From Adlercreutzia hattorii (lineage in GTDB: Bacteria; Actinomycetota; Coriobacteriia; Coriobacteriales; Eggerthellaceae), in contig NZ_AP022829.1 in NCBI RefSeq assembly GCF_011405655.1, positions 1,101,001-1,165,000 of the forward strand: 64,000 bases of DNA. The letters are read 5' to 3'. Below the pieces are notes generated by a model, which saw only the letters and a list, made by a program, of their open reading frames with translations, did no database searches and was not told the DNA's origin. A program made the position numbers and the translations under genes. Below, piece after piece: positions 44,714-54,063 of the stretch (the stretch's first letter is position 1; each line of letters opens with the position of its first letter).

Positions 44714-45759
44714 TGTTCTCTCTGTTCTCCGCCTACCCCACGTTCATGATCTTCCTCGGCGTGGCCATCGCCATGGTGATCACCATGGTGCTCATGCCCG
44801 CCTGGATCCGCTTTCTGAAGACGAGCCACATCGGCCAGCAGGTGCGCGCCGACGGCCCCCAGAGCCATCTGGTGAAGCAGGGAACCCCCACTATGGGCGG
44901 CGTCATCATGCTCATCGCCGTCATCGTCTTCACCTTGCTCGCCTCGGTGGGCGCCCCTACCGCGGAGCTGTGGCTTCTGCTCGGCGCCACGGTGGCCACC
45001 GGTATCCTCGGGCTCATCGATGATGCTTCGAAGGTGGCCCACGAGCGATCGCTTGGGCTCACGCCCAAGGCGAAGCTGATCGGCCAGTTTCTCATCGCCG
45101 CCGTTTTCGTGCTGGTGGCGGTGAACCTGCTCGGTATCAAGCCCACCGTGGAGATCCCGTTTGTGGCCACCCTCGATTTGGGCGTGCTCACCACGGTGGT
45201 GCCCGTGGGCGAGGGCATCGCCATTCCCTGGCTCTACCTTATCTACTGCCTTATCCTGCTCGTGGGGCTCTGCAACGCCGTGAACCTCACCGACGGGCTT
45301 GACGGTTTGGCCGCGGGCACGGTCATGGTGGTCATGCTTGTCATGGCCGCCATCGCCTTCCGCGCGGGTGTGCTTGAGCCGGCCCTGTTCGCCGGGGCGC
45401 TCGCCGGCGCCTGCATCGGCTTCCTTTGGTTCAACTCGCATCCCGCCGACATCTTCATGGGCGACACCGGCTCGCTCGCCCTCGGCATGGCGCTCGGGTG
45501 CCTCGCCGTGGTGACCAAGACGGAGTTCGTCGTCATCATCATCGGCGGCCTGTTCGTGGCCGAGGCGCTCTCGGTCATGATCCAGGTGTTCTACTACAAA
45601 AAGACCAAAAAGCGCATCTTCCTCATGGCGCCTCTGCACCATCATTTCGAGAAGAAGGGCTGGTCGGAGACGAAGGTGGTCGTGCGCTTCTGGATCGTTT
45701 CGGGCATGCTGGCCGCCTGCGGCTTTGTGCTGTACTTCGCGACGACGCTGGGGGCGTAG
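44713..45759 (+). CDS. mraY: Phospho-MurNAc-pentapeptide transferase MraY
   Basis: The 348-residue integral membrane protein has about ten helices with the family motifs GTPTMGGVIM, NLTDGLDGLAAG, FMGDTGSLALG and PLHHHFEKKGW. It makes lipid I from undecaprenyl phosphate. It overlaps murF by one base. Confidence 0.97.
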   Translation: MFSLFSAYPTFMIFLGVAIAMVITMVLMPAWIRFLKTSHIGQQVRADGPQSHLVKQGTPTMGGVIMLIAVIVFTLLASVGAPTAELWLLLGATVATGILGLIDDASKVAHERSLGLTPKAKLIGQFLIAAVFVLVAVNLLGIKPTVEIPFVATLDLGVLTTVVPVGEGIAIPWLYLIYCLILLVGLCNAVNLTDGLDGLAAGTVMVVMLVMAAIAFRAGVLEPALFAGALAGACIGFLWFNSHPADIFMGDTGSLALGMALGCLAVVTKTEFVVIIIGGLFVAEALSVMIQVFYYKKTKKRIFLMAPLHHHFEKKGWSETKVVVRFWIVSGMLAACGFVLYFATTLGA

Positions 45760-45764
45760 AGGCA

Positions 45765-47246
45765 ATGGCTAGGGAAGGCATGGAAAACGTGGAGATGATC
45801 GCCGGCAAGAAACACGCCCCGAAGAACCTCGGGCGCGTGCTTATCTTAGGGCTGGGAAAGTCGGGCACAGCGGCGGCGGAGTACTGCTTGGATGCGCTGG
45901 GCAGCCGCGTGGAGACGCTGGCCGTGGCCGCCGGCGCGCCGGGCGAGGCGGCGCTGGCCTGGGCCGAGGGCGCCCGCGAGCGCGGGGCCGTGGTGCTCTT
46001 CGACCACGAGACCATCGAAGGCGCCTACGATTTGTGCATCGCGAGCCCCGGCATTTCCGAGAACTCCCCGTTCTATCGGAGCGCCGCTGCGGCCTCCGCC
46101 GAGGTGATCAGCGAGGTGGAATTCGCCTGGCGCGAGAGCGACGCTTCCTCGAAGTGGGTCGCCATCACTGGCACCAACGGCAAGACCACTACGACCGCGC
46201 TCACCTGCCATTTGCTGCGGGAGGCGGGCATGAACGCGGCCGCCGTGGGCAACATCGGCGAGACTTGCATCGATGCGGTGGCCGCCGGGAACACCGACGT
46301 GTACGTGGCGGAGACCTCCAGCTACCAGCTGGCCTCGACGCGCCTGTTCGCGCCGGATGTGGCCGTGGTGCTCAACATCACGCCGGATCATCTTTCCTGG
46401 CATGGCAGCCTTGAGGCCTACGCCGCGGCCAAGTGGAAGGTGCTCGCCAATCTGGGCGTCAGCGGCGGTGTGGCCGTGCTCGATGCCTGCGACGACGCCG
46501 TGCGCGCGAAGATCCGCGAGCTGCGGGCCCGAGGCGGCGTTCCCTTCCGTTACATCCCTATCGGGGGCGCCTCCGGTCTCGGCGCCGACATGCGCGCCAC
46601 CTGCGGCACTGGCGCCGCCGCCTTCCGCGGCGACGGCGGTCAGCTCGTCGTGGCGTGGGACGGCCGCGTCTCCGACCTCGTTTTCGTGGACGATCTCCAG
46701 ATCAAGGGCGGCCACAACCAACAGAACGCCCTGGCCGCCGCCGCATGCGCGCTCGTACTGGGCGCCACGGACACGGCGGTGGGCGAGGGTCTGCTCACCT
46801 TCCGCCCCCTGGAGCATCGCATCGAGCCGGCAGGGCTCGTGGACGGCGTGGCCTGCTACAACGATTCGAAGGCCACCAACGTGGACGCCACGCTGGTGGC
46901 GCTCACCGCCTTTCTGCCGACGCGCCCCATCGTGCTGCTCGGCGGCCGCGACAAGGGCACCGATTTGGCCCCGCTCGTGGCGGCCTGCGAAGAGAACGCC
47001 CGGGCCGTGGTCTGCTTCGGCGAGGCGCGCGAGCGGTTCCTGGCGGCTTTCGCGGGCTCGGCGGTCTCCCCGGTGCTCTCTGCCGGCACGATGGAGGAGG
47101 CGCTCGATGCGGCTCTTTCCATCGCCGAGGACGGGGACGTGGTCGTGCTCTCGCCGGCCTGCGCCTCCTTCGACGAGTTTAGCTGCTTCGAGGAGCGGGG
47201 CGACGTGTTCAAGCGCCTCGTGGCCGACCGGGCCGGGAAGGCCTAG
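45765..47246 (+). CDS. murD: UDP-MurNAc-L-alanine:D-glutamate ligase MurD
   Basis: The 493-residue ligase has an N-terminal Rossmann-like domain (VLILGLGKSGTAAAEY) and the ATP loop TGTNGKTTTTALTCHLL, then VACYNDSKATNVDAT in the C-terminal domain. ATG 45765 lies five bases after the mraY stop; ATG 45780 is a possible alternative with a site that is too close. It adds D-Glu to the stem peptide. Confidence 0.95.
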   Translation: MAREGMENVEMIAGKKHAPKNLGRVLILGLGKSGTAAAEYCLDALGSRVETLAVAAGAPGEAALAWAEGARERGAVVLFDHETIEGAYDLCIASPGISENSPFYRSAAAASAEVISEVEFAWRESDASSKWVAITGTNGKTTTTALTCHLLREAGMNAAAVGNIGETCIDAVAAGNTDVYVAETSSYQLASTRLFAPDVAVVLNITPDHLSWHGSLEAYAAAKWKVLANLGVSGGVAVLDACDDAVRAKIRELRARGGVPFRYIPIGGASGLGADMRATCGTGAAAFRGDGGQLVVAWDGRVSDLVFVDDLQIKGGHNQQNALAAAACALVLGATDTAVGEGLLTFRPLEHRIEPAGLVDGVACYNDSKATNVDATLVALTAFLPTRPIVLLGGRDKGTDLAPLVAACEENARAVVCFGEARERFLAAFAGSAVSPVLSAGTMEEALDAALSIAEDGDVVVLSPACASFDEFSCFEERGDVFKRLVADRAGKA

Positions 47247-47250
47247 GCCT

Positions 47251-48597
47251 TTGAGCCGCTCCTCCCGACATAGCGAGACGTCCGCGGGCCCCTCCAGTCA
47301 GGGGCCTCGCGTTCTGCTGCTTCTGTGTGTGCTGGCGCTTGTGCTGGTGGGGCTCGTCATGGTGTATTCCGCCTCCATGGTAAAGGCGCTGGATGCCGGC
47401 AAGCCGGCGACGGACTTCTTCACCGACCAGCTCCTATATGTGGTTTTTGGCGCGGCCTGCGCCCTCTTCTTGTGGAAAGTCGTGCCCTACCGCTTCTGGG
47501 TGGGGCCGATTGTATGGGCCGTGTGGGCCGTGGCCGTGGCGCTCATCTTCGCCGTGTGGCTCGCTGGCACCGACCATTACGGCGCCCAGCGCTGGCTCTA
47601 TATCGGGCCTGTCGGGCTGCAGCCCTCGGAGTTCTGCAAGATCGCCTTCATCCTGGTGGCCGTGCGCCTCGTCGTCGATTGGCGGGCGGGGCTCGTGGAG
47701 AGCCGGGCCACCATGGTGCGCGCTCTCATCTTCATCATCGCCCCCATCGCGCTCATGTACCGCACCCAGTCCGATTTGGGTACTACGGCCATCTGCTTCG
47801 TGGGCATTCTCGCCGTCATGTGGATGGGCGGGGTATCGCGCCGGGTCATCTTCGCCTGTCTGGGCGTGGCCGTGCTCGGCGGTCTCGTGGCCATCTTCGG
47901 CACCGGCTACCGTTCCGACCGCCTCGTGTTCATGGATCCGTGGAACGACGGGGAGGGCGGCTACGGCACCGGCTACAACATCATCCGCTCCTACTACGCG
48001 CTGGCCGAGGGCGGTATCTTCGGCGTGGGGCTCGGCAATTCCCATGAGAAGTTCCAGTACCTGTTCGCCTCGGAGAGCGACTTCATCTTCGCCGTCATCG
48101 GCGAGGAGCTGGGGCTTGTGGGGGCGCTCTTCGTCATCGGGCTGTTCTTCTGCGTGCTGTATGCGGGGCTCGCCATCGCCGAGCGGGCGGCCGACGACAT
48201 CGGTGCCATGATCGCCGGCGGTGCCACGGTGATGCTCGTGTTCCAGGCGTTCCTGAACATCGCCTGCGTCATCGGCGTGTTTCCCACGACGGGAAAGCCG
48301 CTGCCCTTCATCTCCTCGGGCGGCACGTCTATGATCGCCTCGTTCATCTTGGTGGGGCTCGTGCTCTCCGTGTCCGCGGCGCCGGCCGCCCCGTCCGTCT
48401 ACGAGCAGCGCCGGGCCGATCTGCGCCTCGTGCGCCGGGAGCCGGCGCCCCCTGCGCCGTCGGGCCGAACGCGGTCGGGGGAGTCTTTGCGCTCGCGTTC
48501 CGCGGGCGCCTCGAGTCGTAGCGGATCCGGTCGCATCGATGCTTCGGCCCGATCCCGCTCCGCGCGCCCATCTAACCGTTCCAATTACAGGAGGTAA
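47251..48597 (+). CDS. ftsW: Septal peptidoglycan polymerase FtsW
   Basis: The 448-residue SEDS protein has ten membrane segments; key motifs are MVYSAS, RTQSDLGTT and DFIFAVIGEELG. I chose TTG 47251, preceded by CGGGAAGG, which is four bases after murD; no ATG fits. The last 60 or so residues form an Arg/Ser-rich cytosolic tail. It polymerises glycan strands with FtsI at the septum. Confidence 0.93.
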   Translation: MSRSSRHSETSAGPSSQGPRVLLLLCVLALVLVGLVMVYSASMVKALDAGKPATDFFTDQLLYVVFGAACALFLWKVVPYRFWVGPIVWAVWAVAVALIFAVWLAGTDHYGAQRWLYIGPVGLQPSEFCKIAFILVAVRLVVDWRAGLVESRATMVRALIFIIAPIALMYRTQSDLGTTAICFVGILAVMWMGGVSRRVIFACLGVAVLGGLVAIFGTGYRSDRLVFMDPWNDGEGGYGTGYNIIRSYYALAEGGIFGVGLGNSHEKFQYLFASESDFIFAVIGEELGLVGALFVIGLFFCVLYAGLAIAERAADDIGAMIAGGATVMLVFQAFLNIACVIGVFPTTGKPLPFISSGGTSMIASFILVGLVLSVSAAPAAPSVYEQRRADLRLVRREPAPPAPSGRTRSGESLRSRSAGASSRSGSGRIDASARSRSARPSNRSNYRR

Positions 48598-48601
48598 GCT
48601 C

Positions 48602-49702
48602 ATGCTGGCCGTTCTTTCCGGCGGAGGCACCGCCGGGCATATCAACCCCGCCCTCGCTCTGGCCGACGAGCTGGTAAGCCGCGGCTGGGACGTGCGCTTC
48701 GCCGGCACCCCCGGCGGGGTGGAGTCGCGCCTCGTGCCCGCCGCCGGCATCCCGTTCACGGCCTTCGAGGCCTCAGGGTTCGACCGATCGCATCCGGCCT
48801 CCCTCGCGAAGGGCGTGGCGAAGATCGCCGCCTCCACGGGCAAGGCGAAAAAGTGGTTTGCCGACATCAAGCCCGACGTCGTCGTGGGTTTTGGCGGGTA
48901 CGTGTGCATTCCCGTGGCCCGGGCGGCCGAGAAGACCGGCGTGCCCGTGGTGCTGCACGAGCAGAATTCCGTGGCGGGTATGGCAAACAAGTATCTGGCC
49001 CGGCGGGCTGACGCCGTCTGCGTGACCTACGAGTGCTCGGCGGAGAGCCTGGGCGCGGCCGCGCCGGTCACCGTGACGGGCAATCCCGTGCGCCGTTCGG
49101 TCATCGAGGCCGATCGCGCCGCGGGCCGGGCGCTGTTCGACCTTGCCGAGGATGATTTCATGCTGCTCGTCTTCGGTGGGTCTTTGGGCGCGCGCCACAT
49201 CAACGAGGCCGTCGTCGCCCTGAAAGACGAGCTGCTCGCGCGCCCGAATCTGCACATCGTGCACATCACGGGCCCCAAGGAGCTGGATGCGGTGACCGAG
49301 GCGCTGGCGCTCACGGATGACGAGGCGCGCCGCTGGCACCTTCTGGGCTACCAGGATCGCATGGGGGAGACTTTGGCCGCGGCCGACGCCATCGTGTCGC
49401 GCGCCGGGGCCACCTCGCTTGCGGAGATTTCCGCGCTGGCCATTCCGGCCCTGCTCGTGCCCTATCCCCTCGCCACGGCGGACCATCAGACCACCAACGC
49501 CCGCGCGTGGGTGGAATCGGGCGCCGCGTTCATGATGCCCGACGACGAGCTGGGAAGCGACGAGTTCAAAGCCAAGCTCTTCGCGCTCATCGACGACGCG
49601 TCGGTGCGCGAGGGCATGGTCGCGGCGGCCCGGGCCCAGAAGACCGGCGAGGCGGCGGCCGACTTGGCAGATGTTGTGGTCGGCGTCGCCACGGCGCGCT
49701 GA
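48602..49702 (+). CDS. murG: UDP-GlcNAc transferase MurG
   Basis: The 366-residue peripheral membrane GT28 enzyme makes lipid II. The N-terminal loop SGGGTAGHINPALALADEL and the C-terminal ISRAGA-type motif (VSRAGATSLAEISAL) are present. AGGAGGTAAG precedes ATG 48602. Confidence 0.96.
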   Translation: MLAVLSGGGTAGHINPALALADELVSRGWDVRFAGTPGGVESRLVPAAGIPFTAFEASGFDRSHPASLAKGVAKIAASTGKAKKWFADIKPDVVVGFGGYVCIPVARAAEKTGVPVVLHEQNSVAGMANKYLARRADAVCVTYECSAESLGAAAPVTVTGNPVRRSVIEADRAAGRALFDLAEDDFMLLVFGGSLGARHINEAVVALKDELLARPNLHIVHITGPKELDAVTEALALTDDEARRWHLLGYQDRMGETLAAADAIVSRAGATSLAEISALAIPALLVPYPLATADHQTTNARAWVESGAAFMMPDDELGSDEFKAKLFALIDDASVREGMVAAARAQKTGEAAADLADVVVGVATAR

Positions 49703-49748
49703 TGCTTTACAATAGCGGGATTGCAACGAGGACGAAAGGCGAGGCGAC

Positions 49749-51137
49749 GTGAATAGCGAACAAGAGCAGCTTCACTTTATCGGGGTCGGCGGCGTCGGCA
49801 TGAGCGGCATCGCCCGGGTCGCCCACGACCAGGGCATGGCCGTGTCGGGCTCGGACATCAAGGAGAGCCGCTACACCAAGCAGCTGCGCGATGCGGGGGT
49901 CACCGTGTTCATCGGCCAGGACGGCGCGAACATCCCCGACGGCGACGTGACGGTGGTCGTCTCCACGGCCATCCTGGAGAACAACCCCGAGCTCATCGAG
50001 GCGCGCCGGCGCAACCTTCCCATCGTGCACCGCGCCCAGATGCTCGCTCGCCTCGGGCGCGATCTGGACACGCTGGCCGTGGCGGGCACCCATGGGAAGA
50101 CGACGACCTCTTCCATGCTCGCCAGCACGCTGGACGCCATGGGCTACGATCCCACCTTCCTCATCGGCGGCATCGTGCGGGCCTACGGCACCAACGCCCA
50201 TTCCGGGCGCGGCCGCTCCTACGTGGTGGAGGCCGACGAGTCCGACAAGTCCTTCACCTACCTCTCCCCGGCGGCGGCCATCGTCACGAACATCGAGGCG
50301 GATCACCTGGACCACTACGAGGGACTCGAGGAGATTTACGCCCAGTTCGCCGCGTTCCTCTCCGGGGTGCGAGAGGGCGGTCCCATCGTCGTGTGCGGCG
50401 ATGACCCGAAATTGGTGGAAGTGGCCCGCGGCACCGGGCGCACCGTGACCACCTACGGCTTTTCCGAGGATTGCGACGCCCGCATCCTGGCCACGGAGGC
50501 CCAGGGCGTGGGCACCCGCTTCACCCTGCGGCTGCCCGACGGGCGCGTGGTGGCCAGCCGCATCAAGCAGAACCCGGGCCTGCACAACGTCTCCAATGGT
50601 GCCGCGGTGCTGACGCTCATCTCGCTTCTGGGCCTCGATGTCGATCTGGCGGCCGAGAAGCTGCAGGAGTTCGCCGGCGTTCGTCGCCGCTTCGACCTTA
50701 TCGGCGAGGCCGGCGGGGTCACGGTGGTGGACGACTACGCCCATCACCCCACGGAGATCGCCGCCACCATCAAGGCGGCCAAGGCCCTGGATTTCAACCG
50801 TGTGCACGTGCTGTTCCAGCCGCACCGCTATTCCCGCGTCGCCCTGTTCACCGATATCATGCGCGACGAGTTCGGCAGCGCCTTCGACGAAGCGGACACC
50901 GTCACCTTCATGGACGTGTACTCCGCCGGCGAGGCGCCGGTGCCGGGCGTTACCGGCAAGACCTTCTTGAACGTGGTCACCGACCATGGGCATCCCCATG
51001 CCGTCTTCGTGCCGCGCCGCATCGACACGGTGCCCCATATGCTGGAAGTGGCCGAGCCCGGTGACCTCGTCATCACCATGGGCGCGGGGGACGTGACCGC
51101 CATCGCGCCACAGCTTGTGGACGAACTGGGCCGCTAA
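49749..51137 (+). CDS. murC: UDP-MurNAc:L-alanine ligase MurC
   Basis: The 462-residue ligase starts at GTG 49749 (LHFIGVGGVGMSGIA). The ATP loop AGTHGKTTTSSM is near residue 113 and DDYAHHPTEI marks the C-terminal domain. It adds L-Ala as the first stem residue. It is followed by murB after nine bases, with no ddl gene nearby. Confidence 0.96.
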   Translation: MNSEQEQLHFIGVGGVGMSGIARVAHDQGMAVSGSDIKESRYTKQLRDAGVTVFIGQDGANIPDGDVTVVVSTAILENNPELIEARRRNLPIVHRAQMLARLGRDLDTLAVAGTHGKTTTSSMLASTLDAMGYDPTFLIGGIVRAYGTNAHSGRGRSYVVEADESDKSFTYLSPAAAIVTNIEADHLDHYEGLEEIYAQFAAFLSGVREGGPIVVCGDDPKLVEVARGTGRTVTTYGFSEDCDARILATEAQGVGTRFTLRLPDGRVVASRIKQNPGLHNVSNGAAVLTLISLLGLDVDLAAEKLQEFAGVRRRFDLIGEAGGVTVVDDYAHHPTEIAATIKAAKALDFNRVHVLFQPHRYSRVALFTDIMRDEFGSAFDEADTVTFMDVYSAGEAPVPGVTGKTFLNVVTDHGHPHAVFVPRRIDTVPHMLEVAEPGDLVITMGAGDVTAIAPQLVDELGR

Positions 51138-51146
51138 GGGAGCCCC

Positions 51147-52298
51147 ATGGCCCGTCACGCCTCGCCCGTACAATCGCTGCTTGTGGACGACCGCTTCGAC
51201 GGCGACGTCTACGCCCACGAGCCCTTAAGTCGCCACACCACCTACCGCATCGGAGGCCCGGCGCGCTTCTTCGTGCGCGCGAATTCCGTGGGGGCGCTCA
51301 CGGGGCTGGTGGACGTCTGCGCGGCCGAGGGCACGCCTTGGGTCGTGCTCGGCCGCGGCTCCAATGTGCTCGTGGCCGATGCGGGATTCGCCGGCGTGGC
51401 CATTGTGCTCGGCCGCGACTTCCGCACCCTGCGCTTCGATGATGACCGCTTTATCGTGGGCGCGGGCGCCTCGCTCTCTGCAGTGGTGCAGGAGGCCTTC
51501 AAGCGCGCTATCGGCGGTTTCGAGTTCGCCGTTGGTACTCCGGGTACCGTGGGCGGCGCCCTGCGCATGAACGCCGGCACGGCTGACGAGTGGATAGGCC
51601 AGCGCGTCGTCTCCGTCACCACCTACCGGCCCGGGCGCGGCCTGGCCCGGCGACGCGGCGACGAGATCGCCTGGGGCTACCGCGCGAGTTCCTTTGCGGC
51701 GGACGAGGTGATTCTGGAATGCGAGCTGGCCGCCGAGGCCGCCGATCCCTATCGGGTGCGCGACAAGATGGAGGGCAACCTCGCCCGGCGCAAGGGCTGC
51801 CAGCCGCTTTCCGAGCCCACCTGCGGCAGCGTGTTCAAGAACCCCGAGGGTGCCTCGGCCGGGCGCCTCATCGAGGGGGCGGGATGCAAGGGCGCGGAGG
51901 TGGGCGGTGCGAAAGTGTCCGAGCTGCACGGCAACTTCATAGTGAACTGCGGTGGCGCCACGGCCGCCGACGTGCGCGCGCTCATGGAACAGGTGCGCGC
52001 CGCCGTGCTTGAGAGCACCGGCGTCGAGCTTGTGCCCGAGGTGCGCATGCTGGGCTTCGACGAAGATTTCCCGAGTGCGCGCGGTGCCGACGAGGCATTT
52101 GGCGACGAGTGCGCGCGCGGTGCCGCTGGCGGCACGTCTGCTGGCACGGGCGCGAGCGTTGCCTCTACGGCGGGCTCCGCGCCTTCTACCGGCGAGCGCG
52201 GCACGCCTTCCGCTGACGCGGCCGCTGGCGAGACTGCTGGCGAGGTTGGCGCGCTTTCCACAGGCGAGGGGCGCGACGAGGACGGTCGCCGTGGCTAG
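51147..52298 (+). CDS. murB: UDP-N-acetylenolpyruvoylglucosamine reductase MurB with C-terminal extension
   Basis: The 383-residue FAD enzyme has the FAD motif GRGSNVLVAD, the catalytic serine in CGSVFKNP and the C-terminal acid in VELVPEVRMLG (near 307). The fold ends there; about 75 further residues rich in Gly, Ala, Ser, Thr and acids have no known counterpart in MurB. It overlaps ftsQ by eight bases. It makes UDP-MurNAc in the cytosol. Confidence 0.93.
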   Translation: MARHASPVQSLLVDDRFDGDVYAHEPLSRHTTYRIGGPARFFVRANSVGALTGLVDVCAAEGTPWVVLGRGSNVLVADAGFAGVAIVLGRDFRTLRFDDDRFIVGAGASLSAVVQEAFKRAIGGFEFAVGTPGTVGGALRMNAGTADEWIGQRVVSVTTYRPGRGLARRRGDEIAWGYRASSFAADEVILECELAAEAADPYRVRDKMEGNLARRKGCQPLSEPTCGSVFKNPEGASAGRLIEGAGCKGAEVGGAKVSELHGNFIVNCGGATAADVRALMEQVRAAVLESTGVELVPEVRMLGFDEDFPSARGADEAFGDECARGAAGGTSAGTGASVASTAGSAPSTGERGTPSADAAAGETAGEVGALSTGEGRDEDGRRG

Positions 52299-53403
52299 GA
52301 GATCGAGCAACCGCAACGTCTCGGTTCCCCGGGGCTCCACCTCGCGGGGGAGTGCGCGCGGAGGCGTTTCGCGCAGCGCCTCGCCGTCGCGGCGCCCCGC
52401 GTCGGCCCCGATGCGCCCGGCTTCGTCCCGACCTGCCCCGTCCGTGCGCCCGACCTCGCGCGCACATTTCGGCTCGGCGGCATCTTCGGCGGCCGGCCGC
52501 TCTGCCGGCGGTCGCGCCTCGGGCGCGCGCCCCGCGCCCCGCACGGTGACGACATCGGTGCGCCTGGGGGACTTGCCCGCGTCTCGTGGCGACCGCCGCG
52601 CGCCGGCGGCCCGGGCCATCGCCCGCCCGAAGCGCTCCGGCGCCTTCAAAGCCTTTATCGTGGCGCTTGTGCTCGTCTGCGTGCTGGGCATCACCTATGC
52701 GGCCCTCTATTTCAGCGGGGCCTTCGCCATCACGTCGGTGAAGGTCAACGGCGCCGACCACCTCACCAACGACGAGATGGCCATCCTCGCCGCCGTGCCT
52801 CAGGGTACGACGCTTCTGAACGTGGACACGTCTTCGGTGGCCAACAGCGTCGACCGCGACGCCTGGGTCGCCGACGTGTCCGTGAACCGCATCTTCCCCG
52901 ATACGCTGGAGATCAACGTCACCGAGCGCGAGATCGCCGCCATCGTGGAAGTGGCGGCCGACAACGCGAAGGTCACCCAGATGTGGGCCATCGCCTCCGA
53001 CGGCATGTGGCTCATGGAGATTCCCGCCCGCGATTCCGAACTTGGTGCCACCATTTCTCCGCAGATCTACGAGGACGCCGACCGGGTGCTGCATATCACC
53101 GGCGTGCCTTTCGGCCTCACGCCCGAGGTGGGCACCTACTGCGCCGACGGCAACGTGAACAACGCCCTGGCCATCTTGGACGGCCTTTCCACGGAACTTG
53201 CCGAGCAGGTAAAGACGGTGACGGCCACCGACGCCGCCTCCACGTGCCTGACCTTGGACAACGGCATCGAGATCGCCTTCGGCACCGCCGAGGATATCCG
53301 CGACAAGGAACGCATCGTCCTGCAGATCATGGCCGACAACCCCGGCAAAGTCTCCTACATCAACGTCCGCGTCCCCGACCGCCCCACCTGGCGCGCCGTC
53401 TAG
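52291..53403 (+). CDS. ftsQ: Cell division protein FtsQ
   Basis: The 370-residue protein starts at GTG 52291 after GAGGACG. A cytosolic Arg/Ser/Ala/Pro-rich region of about 115 residues precedes one membrane helix (about 118-140), then a POTRA domain (ITSVKVNGADHLTNDEM) and the FtsQ beta domain. It scaffolds FtsL and FtsI outside the membrane. It is the last gene before the 660-base structured gap. Confidence 0.9.
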   Translation: MARRSSNRNVSVPRGSTSRGSARGGVSRSASPSRRPASAPMRPASSRPAPSVRPTSRAHFGSAASSAAGRSAGGRASGARPAPRTVTTSVRLGDLPASRGDRRAPAARAIARPKRSGAFKAFIVALVLVCVLGITYAALYFSGAFAITSVKVNGADHLTNDEMAILAAVPQGTTLLNVDTSSVANSVDRDAWVADVSVNRIFPDTLEINVTEREIAAIVEVAADNAKVTQMWAIASDGMWLMEIPARDSELGATISPQIYEDADRVLHITGVPFGLTPEVGTYCADGNVNNALAILDGLSTELAEQVKTVTATDAASTCLTLDNGIEIAFGTAEDIRDKERIVLQIMADNPGKVSYINVRVPDRPTWRAV

Positions 53404-53512
53404 GAGGTTTCGCTCGCCCTACGGGACGAACGTCCCTGCCGACGCTGCGCGCCCGACAGGCACCGGTTGGCTTCTCCCTGACTTCCTCGGGCGAAACCGT
53501 GAGCGATCTTTC

Positions 53513-53538
53513 CCGTAGGGGGCGACCTTGGTCGCCCC
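53513..53538 (+). repeat. Third copy of the CGTAGGGG palindromic repeat
   Basis: CCGTAG then GGGGCGACC (53519-53527), TT, GGTCGCCCC (53530-53538). It is the same design as the facing pair at 7313-7405, with compensating base changes that keep the palindrome. It may end ftsQ transcription. Confidence 0.7.
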
Positions 53539-53570
53539 TCCCAACCGCGTCTACCGAGCAGGTGTCGCGG

Positions 53571-53775
53571 TCTTCGGTCGGCGAACACCCCCGTTTTTGC
53601 AGCAAATCGCGAGTTGTAAGCGTCTAGGGGGTGCGGAACTTTTTGAAACCCCCGCAGCCAATGCTCACGACCTGGGGTTTTGCAAATATGGAAACTTCTG
53701 CGGGCCTTCTCTCCCGCATCGAGACGCTTATAACTCAAGATTTGCTGCAGAAACGGGGAGGTTCGCCGACCGAGA
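53571..53775. repeat. Long inverted-repeat element (possible MITE) upstream of ftsZ
   Basis: Arms 53571-53625 and 53722-53775 are inverted copies at roughly 85-90 percent identity by eye, including GTTTTTGCAGCAAATC and its near complement. The 96-base interior holds two further hairpins, GGGGGT (53627-53632) / ACCCCC (53648-53653) and TGCGGG (53699-53704) / CCCGCA (53713-53718). It has no transposase gene and looks like a non-autonomous palindromic element or a large structured RNA. Confidence 0.75.
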
Positions 53776-53796
53776 GTTTTCCCAGGAAGCGAGAAA

Positions 53797-53866
53797 ACGA
53801 TGCGGTCGCTCGCTTCGGAGCCCTGCGAAGCACGGCGCGGTTGCCCGCTTTGCCGCCCTGCGAAGC
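53797..53866. repeat. Two imperfect 35-base tandem repeats
   Basis: CCCTGCGAAGC occurs at 53821-53831 and again at 53856-53866, exactly 35 bases apart, with partly similar bases before each copy. It lies right of the inverted-repeat element and may be part of the same insertion. Confidence 0.5.
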
Positions 53867-53928
53867 GCGATGCGGTGGGTTTCTTGTCGTATTCGTGTAT
53901 CTGCAGGCTCCTTTGGCGGTGATTTGCG

Positions 53929-53956
53929 TTGCAAACGAATGGGCATCGTGTACAAT
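53929..53956 (+). promoter_or_regulatory. Predicted ftsZ promoter
   Basis: TTGCAA (53929-53934), 16 bases, TACAAT (53951-53956). It predicts a leader of about 100 bases before ftsZ. It gives ftsZ its own transcription beyond the repeat elements. Confidence 0.6.
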
Positions 53957-54063
53957 GTCCTGCATAAATGCCGCCTTTGGGCGGACCGCAGGGCGCGCCC
54001 GAGCAACGACGCGCGGAAACGAGACAAACGCAGCAGTAAAACGCAACAGGTGTGGAGGACGAA

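Larger units (their letters stand above)
53404..54063. other. Structured intergenic region ftsQ-ftsZ, no gene; ftsA absent
   Basis: This 660-base gap contains no credible ORF. From left to right it holds a dyad GGTTTCGC (53406-53413) / GCGAAACC (53491-53498), a copy of the palindromic repeat (53513-53538), the 55-base-arm inverted repeat (53571-53775), a 35-base tandem repeat (about 53797-53866) and a promoter with leader for ftsZ. In many bacteria ftsA occupies this place. Confidence 0.8.

Noticed and set aside
53571-53775. A CRISPR array or small CRISPR remnant at the repeat element
   Set aside because: The repeats are one inverted pair with no regular spacers and no cas genes are near.
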